From assembly GCA_963781285.1 (NCBI GenBank), contig CAWAFI010000005.1:434001-498000 (forward strand): a DNA stretch of 64,000 bases, written 5' to 3'. The notes under the pieces were generated by a model, which saw only the letters and a program-made list of their open reading frames with translations, did not search any database and was not told the origin of the DNA. This DNA comes from CAIWHR01 sp963781285. Its GTDB lineage: Bacteria > Pseudomonadota > Gammaproteobacteria > Burkholderiales > Casimicrobiaceae. Positions 46,421 to 54,458 of the stretch are shown here, one piece after another (within the stretch, counting starts at the first letter, position 1; each line of letters begins with the position of its first letter). The translations under genes and the position numbers were made by a program.

Positions 46421-48541
46421 TCAATGGTCCGTTTTGTCAAGTTTCGAGTCGCGCGTTGTGCCGGCTCTCGCTCCGATCCTTGGCGTCTTCGGTTGCGCGC
46501 TTAGCCGACGCGCAGCATCGGTGGCAGTGCCCGGGGCGAATTCGCGTAGATGATGGTGCGCCTCCTCCGCTGACTCATAAATGTGTGGCGCGAGGCCCCG
46601 TTCGGCAAGTGCGTTGCCGAGCTTCATCCTTAGGAAGTTGGATGTTGTGTAGCGGGTCACGCCCCAGTAATACCGCTCGACGACGCCTTTAACCATCTCC
46701 GTCCATGCATTGACTAGCTCCGGTGGGATCAGGAAGTTATCGTAGTTAACGATCGCGTATACCTTTCTGCCAAGCGGCCCAAGCTTGCGATCGACCTCGC
46801 GCCGGACGTTGTCGATATCCTGTTGCGAACGAATCGTGAGCCGCTCGAAGTTGATGAAGAACATGTTCTGGTCGGCCGCGTATGCGAGCCGTCGCTCGAG
46901 CGGAATCGCCAGCATGCGATCGCGCAACCCCATGGGCTCGTCGCGGAAAATTGCGTCGTCCATCGTCCGCATATCCTTGTTCACGACTGGACGGAAATCC
47001 ATCTGCGCGAGGATGTCACGCTCCAGATCAATCCCGGGCGCGATCTCTACCAGCTCCAGACCCTGCTCGCCGAGGCGGAACACGCACCGCTCGGTGATGT
47101 ACGTCACCGGCTGCCTCCGTTTCCGGGCGTAGGAACCCGAGAATGTGCGGTGCTCGACCTCGACGATGAACTTCATGGACTTGCCCTCCTGAAGAATTCG
47201 GAGCCGGCCATCCTCTGCACCAACGACCAAGTGTCCTGCGGTGAATGTGCCGACGAACACGACGGACTTCGCGTTCTGGCTGATGTTGATGAAGCCGCCG
47301 GCGCCCGCGAGCCGTGGTCCGAACTTCGACACGTTTAGATTGCCCTCGCGGTCTGCCTGCGCCAACCCGAGGAAAGCAATGTCGAGCCCACCTCCATCGT
47401 AGAAGTCGAACTGGTAGGGTTGATCGATGATCGCCTGCGGGTTCGTCGCCGCGCCGAAATTGAGCCCGCCCGCAGGAATGCCGCCCACTACCCCGGGCTC
47501 AGCAGTCAGTGTGAGCAGGTCGATGATTCGTTCCTCCGCGGCGATGCTCGCGACACCCTCGGGCATGCCGATGCCGAGATTGACGACGCTATTTGGCTTC
47601 AGCTCAAGCGCGGCGCGGCGCGCGATGATCTTGCGCTCCGACATCGCCATGGGAGCAATTGTGGAGGCTGGCACGCGCACCTCGCCAGCGAACGCCCCGC
47701 TGTACGGCTCAGCGAACGTCTGCATGTGGTATTCCGGCTTTTCGGCGACGACGACGCAATCGACGAGGACTCCAGGAATCTTCACTTGGCGCGGGTTTAG
47801 CGAACCTCGCTCAGCGATTCGCTCGACCTGTGCGATGACGATGCCGCCGGAATTGCGCGCTGCCATCGCAATGGCGAGACCCTCGAGCGTCAGCGCCTCG
47901 CGCTCCATCGTAATGTTGCCGTCGGGATCAGCGGTCGTGCCCCGAATCACTCCGACGTTGATAGGAAAGGCGCGGTAGAACAGATATTCCTCATCACCGA
48001 GCGGCATGAGCGTGACGAGGTCATCGGTAGTCGCCGCATTGATCTTGCCACCACCGAATCGCGGATCGACGAACGTGCCCAGGCCCACGCGCGACAGGTG
48101 GCCCGGTTTACCCGCCGCAATGTCACGGAACAGGTGTACGATCACGCCCTGCGGCAGGTTATAGGCCTCGATCTGGTTGCCGACGGCGAGCGCCTGCAGC
48201 TTTGGCACTAGGCCCCAATGCCCGCCGATCACGCGCTTCACAAGGCCCGCGTGGCCCAGGTGATTAAGACCGCGCTCCCTGCCGTCGCCCTGTCCCGCCG
48301 CATAGACGAGCGTCAGGTCGTGCGGAGTGCCGACACCCTTTGGATCATCGTTTGTCGACTCGACGAAGCGGTTCTCGAGCGCGACTGCGATGTTCTCGGC
48401 GAAGCCGATGCCGACAAAGCCCGACGTGGCGACTGTGTCGCCATTTCTGATTAGCGCAACGGCCTCACGAGCGCTCGTGACTTTGCCGTGCTCAAATGTG
48501 TGCAGCGCGGCGACCAGCTCGGCGACGGTGGATGCGTTCAT
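46421..48541 (-). CDS. Family I acyl-CoA:acetate/3-ketoacid CoA-transferase with C-terminal extension
   Basis: A 706-residue fused alpha-beta CoA-transferase. The alpha half has ALIRNGDTVATSGFVGIGFAENIAVALE; the beta half has NSVVNLGIGMPEGVASIAAEE and the catalytic region AEPGVVGGIPAGGLNFGAATN, in which the Glu forms the CoA thioester. Similar enzymes (YdiF-like) are about 530 residues; here about 150 more follow (from DRMLAIPLERRLAYAADQNMFFINFERLTIRS), ending in a low-complexity basic tail. It probably activates short-chain or hydroxy acids imported by the adjacent permease. Its 3' end converges on folP with a 17-bp gap. Confidence 0.87.
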   Translation of the reverse strand: MNASTVAELVAALHTFEHGKVTSAREAVALIRNGDTVATSGFVGIGFAENIAVALENRFVESTNDDPKGVGTPHDLTLVYAAGQGDGRERGLNHLGHAGLVKRVIGGHWGLVPKLQALAVGNQIEAYNLPQGVIVHLFRDIAAGKPGHLSRVGLGTFVDPRFGGGKINAATTDDLVTLMPLGDEEYLFYRAFPINVGVIRGTTADPDGNITMEREALTLEGLAIAMAARNSGGIVIAQVERIAERGSLNPRQVKIPGVLVDCVVVAEKPEYHMQTFAEPYSGAFAGEVRVPASTIAPMAMSERKIIARRAALELKPNSVVNLGIGMPEGVASIAAEERIIDLLTLTAEPGVVGGIPAGGLNFGAATNPQAIIDQPYQFDFYDGGGLDIAFLGLAQADREGNLNVSKFGPRLAGAGGFINISQNAKSVVFVGTFTAGHLVVGAEDGRLRILQEGKSMKFIVEVEHRTFSGSYARKRRQPVTYITERCVFRLGEQGLELVEIAPGIDLERDILAQMDFRPVVNKDMRTMDDAIFRDEPMGLRDRMLAIPLERRLAYAADQNMFFINFERLTIRSQQDIDNVRREVDRKLGPLGRKVYAIVNYDNFLIPPELVNAWTEMVKGVVERYYWGVTRYTTSNFLRMKLGNALAERGLAPHIYESAEEAHHHLREFAPGTATDAARRLSAQPKTPRIGARAGTTRDSKLDKTDH

Positions 48542-48605
48542 ACCATTCCCGGTTTTGCATTCGAGGGGGCGGCGTGAGCCTTCAATCTCGCAGTCCGGGT
48601 CGTGA

Positions 48606-49991
48606 TTACACGATGCCGAAGAGATAGTAGGCGCCGATCACGATGAACACTGCCGCAGTCTTAATGCACGTTATAGCAAAGATGTCCTTGTAGGACATCC
48701 TGTGGGTGAGACCGGTCACCGCCAGAAGCGTGATCACCGCGCCGTTGTGCGGCAACGTATCCATGCCACCGCTTGCCATCGATGCCACGCGGTGCAGCAC
48801 CTCCAGCGGGATCTGGGCGGCATTCGCCGCCTGGATGAAAGCGTCCGACATCGCCGCGAGCGCGATGCTCAACCCGCCCGACGCCGATCCCGTGATGCCC
48901 GCCAGCGTGGTGACGGTTACTGCCTCATTGACCAGAGGATTCGGGATTGCCCGCAATCCGTCAGCCACCACCAGGAAGCCGGGTAGCGCCGCGATCACAC
49001 CGCCGAATCCATACTCCGATGCAGTGTTCATCGAGGCGAGCAAGGAGCCCGCGACGGCTGTTTTGGTGCCATCAGCGAAATTGACCATCACGGTCTTGAA
49101 CGCGAACGCGATCACGGAGAGGATGCCAACCAACAACGCACCCTCGACCGCCCAAATCGCGGCGAGAGGAGTAACTTGTACGGTCACCGGATGGCCCGGC
49201 ACCGGGAGCGTGAAAGCGCTGCCGAATACCGTCGGAATCAAGCCGGTGAACACCTTGTTCAGCACGCCCACCAGGATGAGTGGCAGGATCGCCACGACGG
49301 GATTGGCGAGGTTTTCCTCAGAGATGGGCTCCGGTTCGTTGCTGTGGCCGGTGCCGTAGCCCTCGCCGTTTGCAGCCGCCTGCCGACGCCGCCACTCCAG
49401 GTACGCGAGCCCGGCGATGAGAATGAAGACCGCGCCAATGATTCCGAGCCACGGAGCGGCGTATGTCGTCGTTTTGAAGAATGTCGTCGGAATGATGTTC
49501 TGGATCTGCGGAGTGCCGGGTAGAGAATCCATCGTGAACGTGAACGCGCCTAATGCGATCGTTCCCGGGATCAACCGCTTCGGAATACCGCCCTGACGAA
49601 ACATTTCTGCCGCAAACGGATAGACGGCGAAGACCACGACAAACAGCGATACGCCGCCATACGTGAGGATCGCGCACACGACTACGATCGAGAGCATTGC
49701 CCGCTCACGTCCAACGATCCTGATCACCGACGAAACGATCGACTTCGAGAATCCAGAGAGTTCGATCACCTTGCCGAAGATCGCGCCTAGCATAAACACC
49801 GGAAAATACAACTTCACGAACCCGACCATCTTGTCCATGAAGACGCCGCTGAACATGGGTAGCACCCATGCAGGGTCGGTGAGCAGCACCGCCAGTAGTG
49901 CAGCGACTGGCGCAAACAGGATCACGCTGTAGCCGCGGTACGCGACAAACATTAGAAAAACGAGCGCACCCAGCACAATCAGGAAGCTCAT
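48606..49991 (-). CDS. GntP family permease
   Basis: A 461-residue transporter with about 12-14 membrane helices, of the gluconate/short-chain hydroxyacid (GntP) family. Conserved stretches include VILFAPVAALLAVLLTDP, LTYGGVSLFVVVFAVYPFA, GSASGGLSIALAAMSDAF and HRVASMASGGMDTLPHNGAVITLLAVTGL. Family members import gluconate or D-beta-hydroxybutyrate; with a CoA-transferase next door a hydroxy- or keto-acid is the likely substrate (inference). A strong AGGAGGAG precedes the ATG. Confidence 0.9.
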   Translation of the reverse strand: MSFLIVLGALVFLMFVAYRGYSVILFAPVAALLAVLLTDPAWVLPMFSGVFMDKMVGFVKLYFPVFMLGAIFGKVIELSGFSKSIVSSVIRIVGRERAMLSIVVVCAILTYGGVSLFVVVFAVYPFAAEMFRQGGIPKRLIPGTIALGAFTFTMDSLPGTPQIQNIIPTTFFKTTTYAAPWLGIIGAVFILIAGLAYLEWRRRQAAANGEGYGTGHSNEPEPISEENLANPVVAILPLILVGVLNKVFTGLIPTVFGSAFTLPVPGHPVTVQVTPLAAIWAVEGALLVGILSVIAFAFKTVMVNFADGTKTAVAGSLLASMNTASEYGFGGVIAALPGFLVVADGLRAIPNPLVNEAVTVTTLAGITGSASGGLSIALAAMSDAFIQAANAAQIPLEVLHRVASMASGGMDTLPHNGAVITLLAVTGLTHRMSYKDIFAITCIKTAAVFIVIGAYYLFGIV

Positions 49992-50163
49992 GCGGGACTC
50001 CTCCTACGATTGAAGGCTTGGCGCGCCGACCGCCCCGACCAACGCACGTCCTCTCGTTGCCTTGCGGCGTAAAAATAACGACACAGCGGGCGCGGCCTTC
50101 CGATTCATGTTTGCGAGGGTCATACCACAGCGTGCATGCGCCACGCCTTGGGGACTGCGCGTG

Positions 50164-50655
50164 CTAGTAACTCGATCCGCCGCTCAGCATCGTCAGCTTT
50201 TCGAGTTCCAGGTCACGAATGAGATGTTCGTGGTGCGCCACGATCTCCTTCAACAAGTCCCGGATGGACAAGACACCCACCGTCTTACCGTCGGCTACGA
50301 CCGGCAGGTGTCGAAAGCTCCCGGCATGCATCAGCGCCAGGCATTGGGGAATGGTATGGTCGAGCGTCACCGTAACCACGCGCGTGGTCATGATTTCGCG
50401 GACGAGCGCATCCTTCGAGGATCGACCCTGCAGGAAGACCTTCCTGGCATAGTCCCGCTCGGATAGCACTCCAACCAACTTCCCATTCTCCTCAACCGGG
50501 ACGAAGCCAATGTTCTTATCGGCCATCAGCTGAATTGCCGCGAACACCGGGTCGTCCGGCCGCACGATGTACACCCCCGAGGATTTGTCCGCGACGATTT
50601 GCCGGAGGCTGCGGTACCGCAGCAGCTGCTCGGGCGTCTTGATCGCTGGCTCCAT
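50164..50655 (-). CDS. CBS-domain-pair protein
   Basis: A 163-residue soluble protein made of two CBS domains: VYIVRPDDPVFAAIQLMADKNIGFVPVEENGKLVGVLSERDYARKV and REIMTTRVVTVTLDHTIPQCLALMHAGSFRHLPVVADGKTVGVLSIRDLL. Such pairs bind adenosyl nucleotides and act as energy sensors. The ATG at 50655 has a clear AGGAG six bases upstream; the frame runs 20 codons further without support. It is 172 bp upstream of the permease on the same strand and may regulate it. Confidence 0.88.
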   Translation of the reverse strand: MEPAIKTPEQLLRYRSLRQIVADKSSGVYIVRPDDPVFAAIQLMADKNIGFVPVEENGKLVGVLSERDYARKVFLQGRSSKDALVREIMTTRVVTVTLDHTIPQCLALMHAGSFRHLPVVADGKTVGVLSIRDLLKEIVAHHEHLIRDLELEKLTMLSGGSSY

Positions 50656-51180
50656 GTTTGCTCCTGTCTTGGCCCTAACAACCTGCGTTGCTTGCGTGGC
50701 TGCCGTTGCCTTCAACCGTTAGCAATTGGCTAGTCTGCCCCTCTTCTCCCAATGCCAGACAGTTTATGGGTTCTGTGAATCTGTCTGACGCCGCAAGATG
50801 TACGACTTTACTGCGAGTTTGCGGACCCGGACAAGTCAGGCGCGCACGGTGACCGAAAAGCCGCGCGTACGGGGTTGATGCAACTCAGCGCGCGCCGCGG
50901 TTGTGCGTCGGCGTGACGCCCATTAAGGGGAGTCTGCGTACGTCCGCTTCTCTGGCGAGCGACAGGCAGCAACGGGTCGTAACCGCTCTCTGGCGACAGG
51001 CCGCACCTCGGCGACAACCGGACGTTGCGGCACGTCGACCGAGGCGGACGCCCGCCGAGATGCAGCCGGCACGGCACGGCGATGGAAGGTGGTGCAAGAC
51101 GTGCGGGCAACGGACTCATTTGCAAGTTGAAACTTTGCCCGGTAGCCTAAAGCAGTCCTCAAATACGCGAGGGTATGGAA
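50656..51180. other. Divergent intergenic region in the insert
   Basis: About 525 bp between the CBS gene and the dehydrogenase gene. I see CAGACAG (50756-50762) and CTGTCTG (50781-50787), an inverted repeat with an 18-bp AT-rich spacer that could be an operator. At about 50939-51005 two similar TCTCTGGCGA-containing segments repeat. No gene is supported. Confidence 0.45.
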
Positions 51181-52080
51181 ATGAACTCGATCAGACGCGT
51201 CACGGTCGTCGGGCTGGGGACCTTGGGAACGCAGATCGCCGTTCAGGCCGCGGCCTATGGGTACGACGTTTCCGGCTTTGCCCGAAATGTCGGAACGTTC
51301 GGCGACATGCAGGCCAAGATACGGGGCGCGATGCAAATGACCCGCAAAGGGCCGACCTTTCCCATCGAGCAATGGACGGAGCACGCGAGCCGGGTGAAGC
51401 TCTACGACGACCTGGCCCGCGCGACGAGCACGGCTGACCTCGTGATCGAATCGATCCCGGAGGTGCTCGAGACCAAGCGGACGCTCTTCGCCCAACTCGA
51501 CCAGCTCGCGCCTCCACACGCAATCCTCGCCAGCAACAGCTCCTCGATACCCATTTCGCGAATCGAAAGTGCGACCAAACGGCCGGAAAAGTGCCTCAAC
51601 CTGCACTTCTATCAGCCCGCGCTCGGCATGAACATGGCGGACGTGATGGGTGGAACGCGAACTTTGCCCGCGTCCCTGCTGGCGGCGTGCGACTTCGTTC
51701 GGGCGGTTGGTTGCGTGCCGCTGCGGGTGCAGAAGGAAATCCACGGCTTCTGCTTCAACAGCGTCTGGCGCGCTGTCAAGCGGCAGACGCTCTACATGTG
51801 GGCCGGCGGGTTCGTCGACTTCCGCGACATCGACCGGGCCTGGATGGTGTTCACGGGAATGACTTACGGACCGTTCTTCCTCATGGACCTCGTCGGGCTG
51901 GACGTCGTCCTCGCTATCGAGCACTCCTACTTCCAGGAATCCGGCGATCCCCGCGACGAGCCGCCGCCGGCCCTCACCGATAAGGTGGCGCGTGGGGAAT
52001 TGGGGGTGAAGACGGGCAAGGGGTTCTACACCTACCCGGATCCGGAGTGTGCCAGGGACGATTTCTTGGTGGCGCGTTGA
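51181..52080 (+). CDS. 3-hydroxyacyl-CoA dehydrogenase-like NAD-binding protein
   Basis: A 299-residue protein with an N-terminal Rossmann domain (RVTVVGLGTLGTQIAVQAAAYGYDV) and the family stretches LVIESIPEVLETKRTLFAQLDQL, ILASNSSSIPISRI and LNLHFYQPALGMNMADV. The C-terminal 3HCDH helical domain includes INSVWRAVKRQ-like FNSVWRAVKRQTLYMW and GLDVVLAIEHSYFQE, ending GVKTGKGFYTYPDPE. It likely oxidises a 3-hydroxyacyl-CoA or related hydroxy acid. GAGGG seven bases before the ATG at 51181 favours this start over 51175. Confidence 0.88.
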   Translation: MNSIRRVTVVGLGTLGTQIAVQAAAYGYDVSGFARNVGTFGDMQAKIRGAMQMTRKGPTFPIEQWTEHASRVKLYDDLARATSTADLVIESIPEVLETKRTLFAQLDQLAPPHAILASNSSSIPISRIESATKRPEKCLNLHFYQPALGMNMADVMGGTRTLPASLLAACDFVRAVGCVPLRVQKEIHGFCFNSVWRAVKRQTLYMWAGGFVDFRDIDRAWMVFTGMTYGPFFLMDLVGLDVVLAIEHSYFQESGDPRDEPPPALTDKVARGELGVKTGKGFYTYPDPECARDDFLVAR

Positions 52081-52245
52081 CGAATTTGGGGTGATCGACG
52101 GTTGAGGACGGACGCCACGGTCGGCCCGGCGTGGCGGGCCTGGGTGCCGAGGCGCGAGCCGTCGCTGACCGAGCGCGCTCGGGTCGCCAAGGCGCCGGAC
52201 AAGGCTGGGGAGAAGGTCGCCCCCGCCGCTTCCCCGCTTCGAATG

Positions 52246-52450
52246 CGGCGCCACGTCGCCGGGCCAGCACGTCTGGACGGGAAGGCGCCCGAGGTCGACG
52301 TCGGCGCCCTCCCACACGATCTCCTGGCACGGCGCCGACGTGCGCTCCTTCGGCGCCATGCGGAGCACCTGCTCGAACACGAGGCGCGTGTTCTGCCAGG
52401 CGTCCTTCAACCCCTTCGGCGGCTCCGGTTCCTTCCGAAGAAGGAGGGCC
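52246..52450 (-). pseudogene. ubiD fragment (decarboxylase remnant)
   Basis: On the minus strand the frame reads KEPEPPKGLKDAW, then MAPKERTSAPCQEIVWEGAD and VDLGRLPVQTCWPGDVAP, an unmistakable internal piece of UbiD-type decarboxylases. It covers about 68 codons. The prFMN-binding and catalytic parts that should follow are missing, and the upstream N-terminus is replaced by unrelated sequence. No full ubiD is present in this window. Confidence 0.82.
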
Positions 52451-52608
52451 TGTTCATCAAGCTGACCGGGCGCGAGCTGCGGGAGTGACAGCAAAACGGC
52501 CTGGATCGTTCCGGCCAGCGTACGACGCGAATAGCGGTTACTAGTTTGATGTGCCGGCGCCCTGATGCGCGCGGGTGAGCCCACAGGACAGCCACAACCG
52601 GACTGACC

Positions 52609-52712
52609 ATGGAGACGATCGCCTGTCCCTATTGCGACCTGCTGCCGCGCATCCCGGCGCTTCCGCCAGGTGGCAAAGCGCGTTGTCCACGCTCTAGCAA
52701 AGCGCTCGTCAA
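52609..52712 (+). pseudogene. 5' fragment of a pqiA-like gene
   Basis: ATG followed by ETIACPYCDLLPRIPALPPG and GKARCP, the zinc-ribbon start of PqiA (paraquat-inducible protein A) proteins. After about 30 codons the match ends (the second Cys pair reads CPRS), and at 52713 the sequence joins the duplicated folP 3' end. The rest of the gene is absent. Confidence 0.6.
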
Positions 52713-53054
52713 TTCCTCGTCGCGCGGGCGCGGGCCTGCGAGGCGGCCGGCATCGTGCGCGAACGAATCGTCGTCGACCCGGGCTTTGGCTTTGGCAAGA
52801 CGCTGGCGCATAATCTCGCCCTGTTGCGCGCGCTGCCGCAACTCGCGGCGATCGGGTATGCCGTGCTGGCCGGATTCTCGCGCAAGTCGTCGCTGGGCCA
52901 GATCACCGGTCGAGCGGCGGAAGAACGGCTGGCCGGTAGCCTCGCTGCGGCGCTGGCCGCAGTGGCGCGCGGCGCGTCGATCGTGCGTGTCCACGATGTG
53001 CGCGAGACCGTCGATGCGTTGAAGGTGTGGCAGGCGGTAGAGCGCGGCGCGTAG
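52713..53054 (+). pseudogene. folP 3'-end copy adjoining glmM
   Basis: The reading frame matches the last 113 codons of folP (ARACEAAGIVRERIVVDPGF onward), ending AVERGA and TAG. It lacks the N-terminal pterin-binding region and any start of its own. Because it directly precedes glmM, this is probably the resident folP terminus left behind when foreign DNA was inserted. No frameshift or stop interrupts it, suggesting a recent event. Confidence 0.9.
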
Positions 53055-53088
53055 CGCTTCGAACGACATCCTCACTCGCATTCTCACG

Positions 53089-54456
53089 ATGACTCGACAA
53101 TATTTCGGCACTGACGGCATTCGCGGCCGCGTCGGCGAATTGCCGATCACGCCCGAGCTCGTCCTGAAGCTCGGCTGGGCAGCAGGGCGTGTGCTCGCCG
53201 CCGAGACCATGCACGCGGGCGGACGCCCGGCCGTGCTGATCGGCAAGGACACGCGCATCTCCGGCTATCTGCTCGAGGCCGCGCTGGAGTCGGGGCTCTC
53301 GGCGGCGGGCGTCGACGTCTACCTGTCGGGACCGTTGCCCACGCCGGCCGTCGCGTATCTGACCCGCGCGCTGCGCCTGTCCGCGGGCATCGTGATCAGC
53401 GCGTCGCACAATCCGTTCGACGACAACGGCATCAAATTCTTCTCCGCGGCCGGGGCCAAGCTGCCCGACGCGGTCGAGCAGGCCGTCGAGCGCGCGATGG
53501 CATTGCCGCTCGCCTGCGTGCCCTCCGTCGATCTCGGCAAGGCGCGCCGGATCGACGATGCGGCCGGTCGCTACATCGAGTTCTGCAAGAGCACGTTTCC
53601 CAACGAGCTCGACCTCAAGGGCTGGCGCATCGTCGTCGACTGCGCCAACGGCGCCGGCTACCACGTCGCACCGCCGGTCTTTCACGAGCTGGGCGCCGAG
53701 GTGATCCCGGTCGGGAACGAGCCCAACGGCATCAATATCAACGCGGAGGTCGGCGCGACGCATCCGGAGTACTTGCGCAAAGCAGTCATCGAGCACGATG
53801 CCCACCTCGGCATCGCGCTCGACGGCGACGGTGACCGGCTGCTCATGGCCGACCGCGATGGGTGCATCTACGACGGCGACCAGCTGCTCTATATCATTGC
53901 GATGGATTACCGGCGGCGCGGTGCGCTCGCCTCCGGCGGCATCGTCGGTACGCTGATGAGCAACCTCGGCCTCGAGCAGGCACTGGGACGCGAAGGCCTC
54001 GCGCTCGAGCGCGCGCCGGTCGGCGACCGCTACGTGCTGGAACGCCTGATCGAGAAGCGCTGGCAGTTGGGCGGCGAAAACTCCGGGCACCTGCTGTGCC
54101 TCGACAAGCACACGACCGGTGACGCGATCGTCTCCGCGCTTGCCGTGCTGCGTGCGCTGGTCGAGCAGGAGGTGACGCTGGCGGCCGCCGCGGCGCCGGT
54201 CACGCTGTTCCCGCAACGGTTGATCAATGTCCGTATGCCGAAGGGCTTCGACTGGCATGGCAACGCGGCGATTCGCGCTGCGGAGGACGACGCCCGCACG
54301 GCGCTCGGGGATGGCGGCCGGATCCTGCTGCGCCCTTCGGGCACCGAACCGGTGCTGCGCGTGATGGTCGAGGCGGCGGACCGGCACACCGCCGACGCCT
54401 GCGCCCAGCGCGTGGCCAGCAGGATCACGGCCACGCTGGAAAAAGTCTCGGGCTGA
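53089..54456 (+). CDS. glmM: Phosphoglucosamine mutase
   Basis: A 455-residue alpha-D-phosphohexomutase converting glucosamine-6-phosphate to glucosamine-1-phosphate for peptidoglycan and LPS. It begins QYFGTDGIRGRVGELPITPE. The phosphoserine loop is IVISASHNPFDDNGIKFF (Ser near residue 105), the metal loop IALDGDGDRLLMAD, the sugar-binding loop GGENSGHLL and the C-terminal phosphate-binding LRPSGTEPVLRVMVE. Normally translated behind folP; here 34 bp behind the folP remnant. Confidence 0.98.
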   Translation: MTRQYFGTDGIRGRVGELPITPELVLKLGWAAGRVLAAETMHAGGRPAVLIGKDTRISGYLLEAALESGLSAAGVDVYLSGPLPTPAVAYLTRALRLSAGIVISASHNPFDDNGIKFFSAAGAKLPDAVEQAVERAMALPLACVPSVDLGKARRIDDAAGRYIEFCKSTFPNELDLKGWRIVVDCANGAGYHVAPPVFHELGAEVIPVGNEPNGININAEVGATHPEYLRKAVIEHDAHLGIALDGDGDRLLMADRDGCIYDGDQLLYIIAMDYRRRGALASGGIVGTLMSNLGLEQALGREGLALERAPVGDRYVLERLIEKRWQLGGENSGHLLCLDKHTTGDAIVSALAVLRALVEQEVTLAAAAAPVTLFPQRLINVRMPKGFDWHGNAAIRAAEDDARTALGDGGRILLRPSGTEPVLRVMVEAADRHTADACAQRVASRITATLEKVSG

Positions 54457-54458
54457 AC

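Larger units (their letters stand above)
46404..52712. other. Inserted accessory segment between folP and glmM
   Basis: This 6.3-kb segment separates folP from its usual neighbour glmM and is bracketed by the folP 3'-end duplication. Genes inside have lower GC in the lines I counted (about 55-62% against about 67% outside) and different codon usage. Content: CoA-transferase, GntP permease and CBS protein on the minus strand, a 3-hydroxyacyl-CoA dehydrogenase-like gene on the plus strand, then ubiD and pqiA fragments. No integrase, transposase or tRNA was found. Confidence 0.75.

Noticed and set aside
50923..52584. A 553-codon minus-strand frame covering the dehydrogenase gene
   Set aside because: Only residues about 48-113 resemble a real protein (UbiD). 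The rest is the antisense shadow of the dehydrogenase gene and upstream DNA, so only the ubiD fragment was kept.
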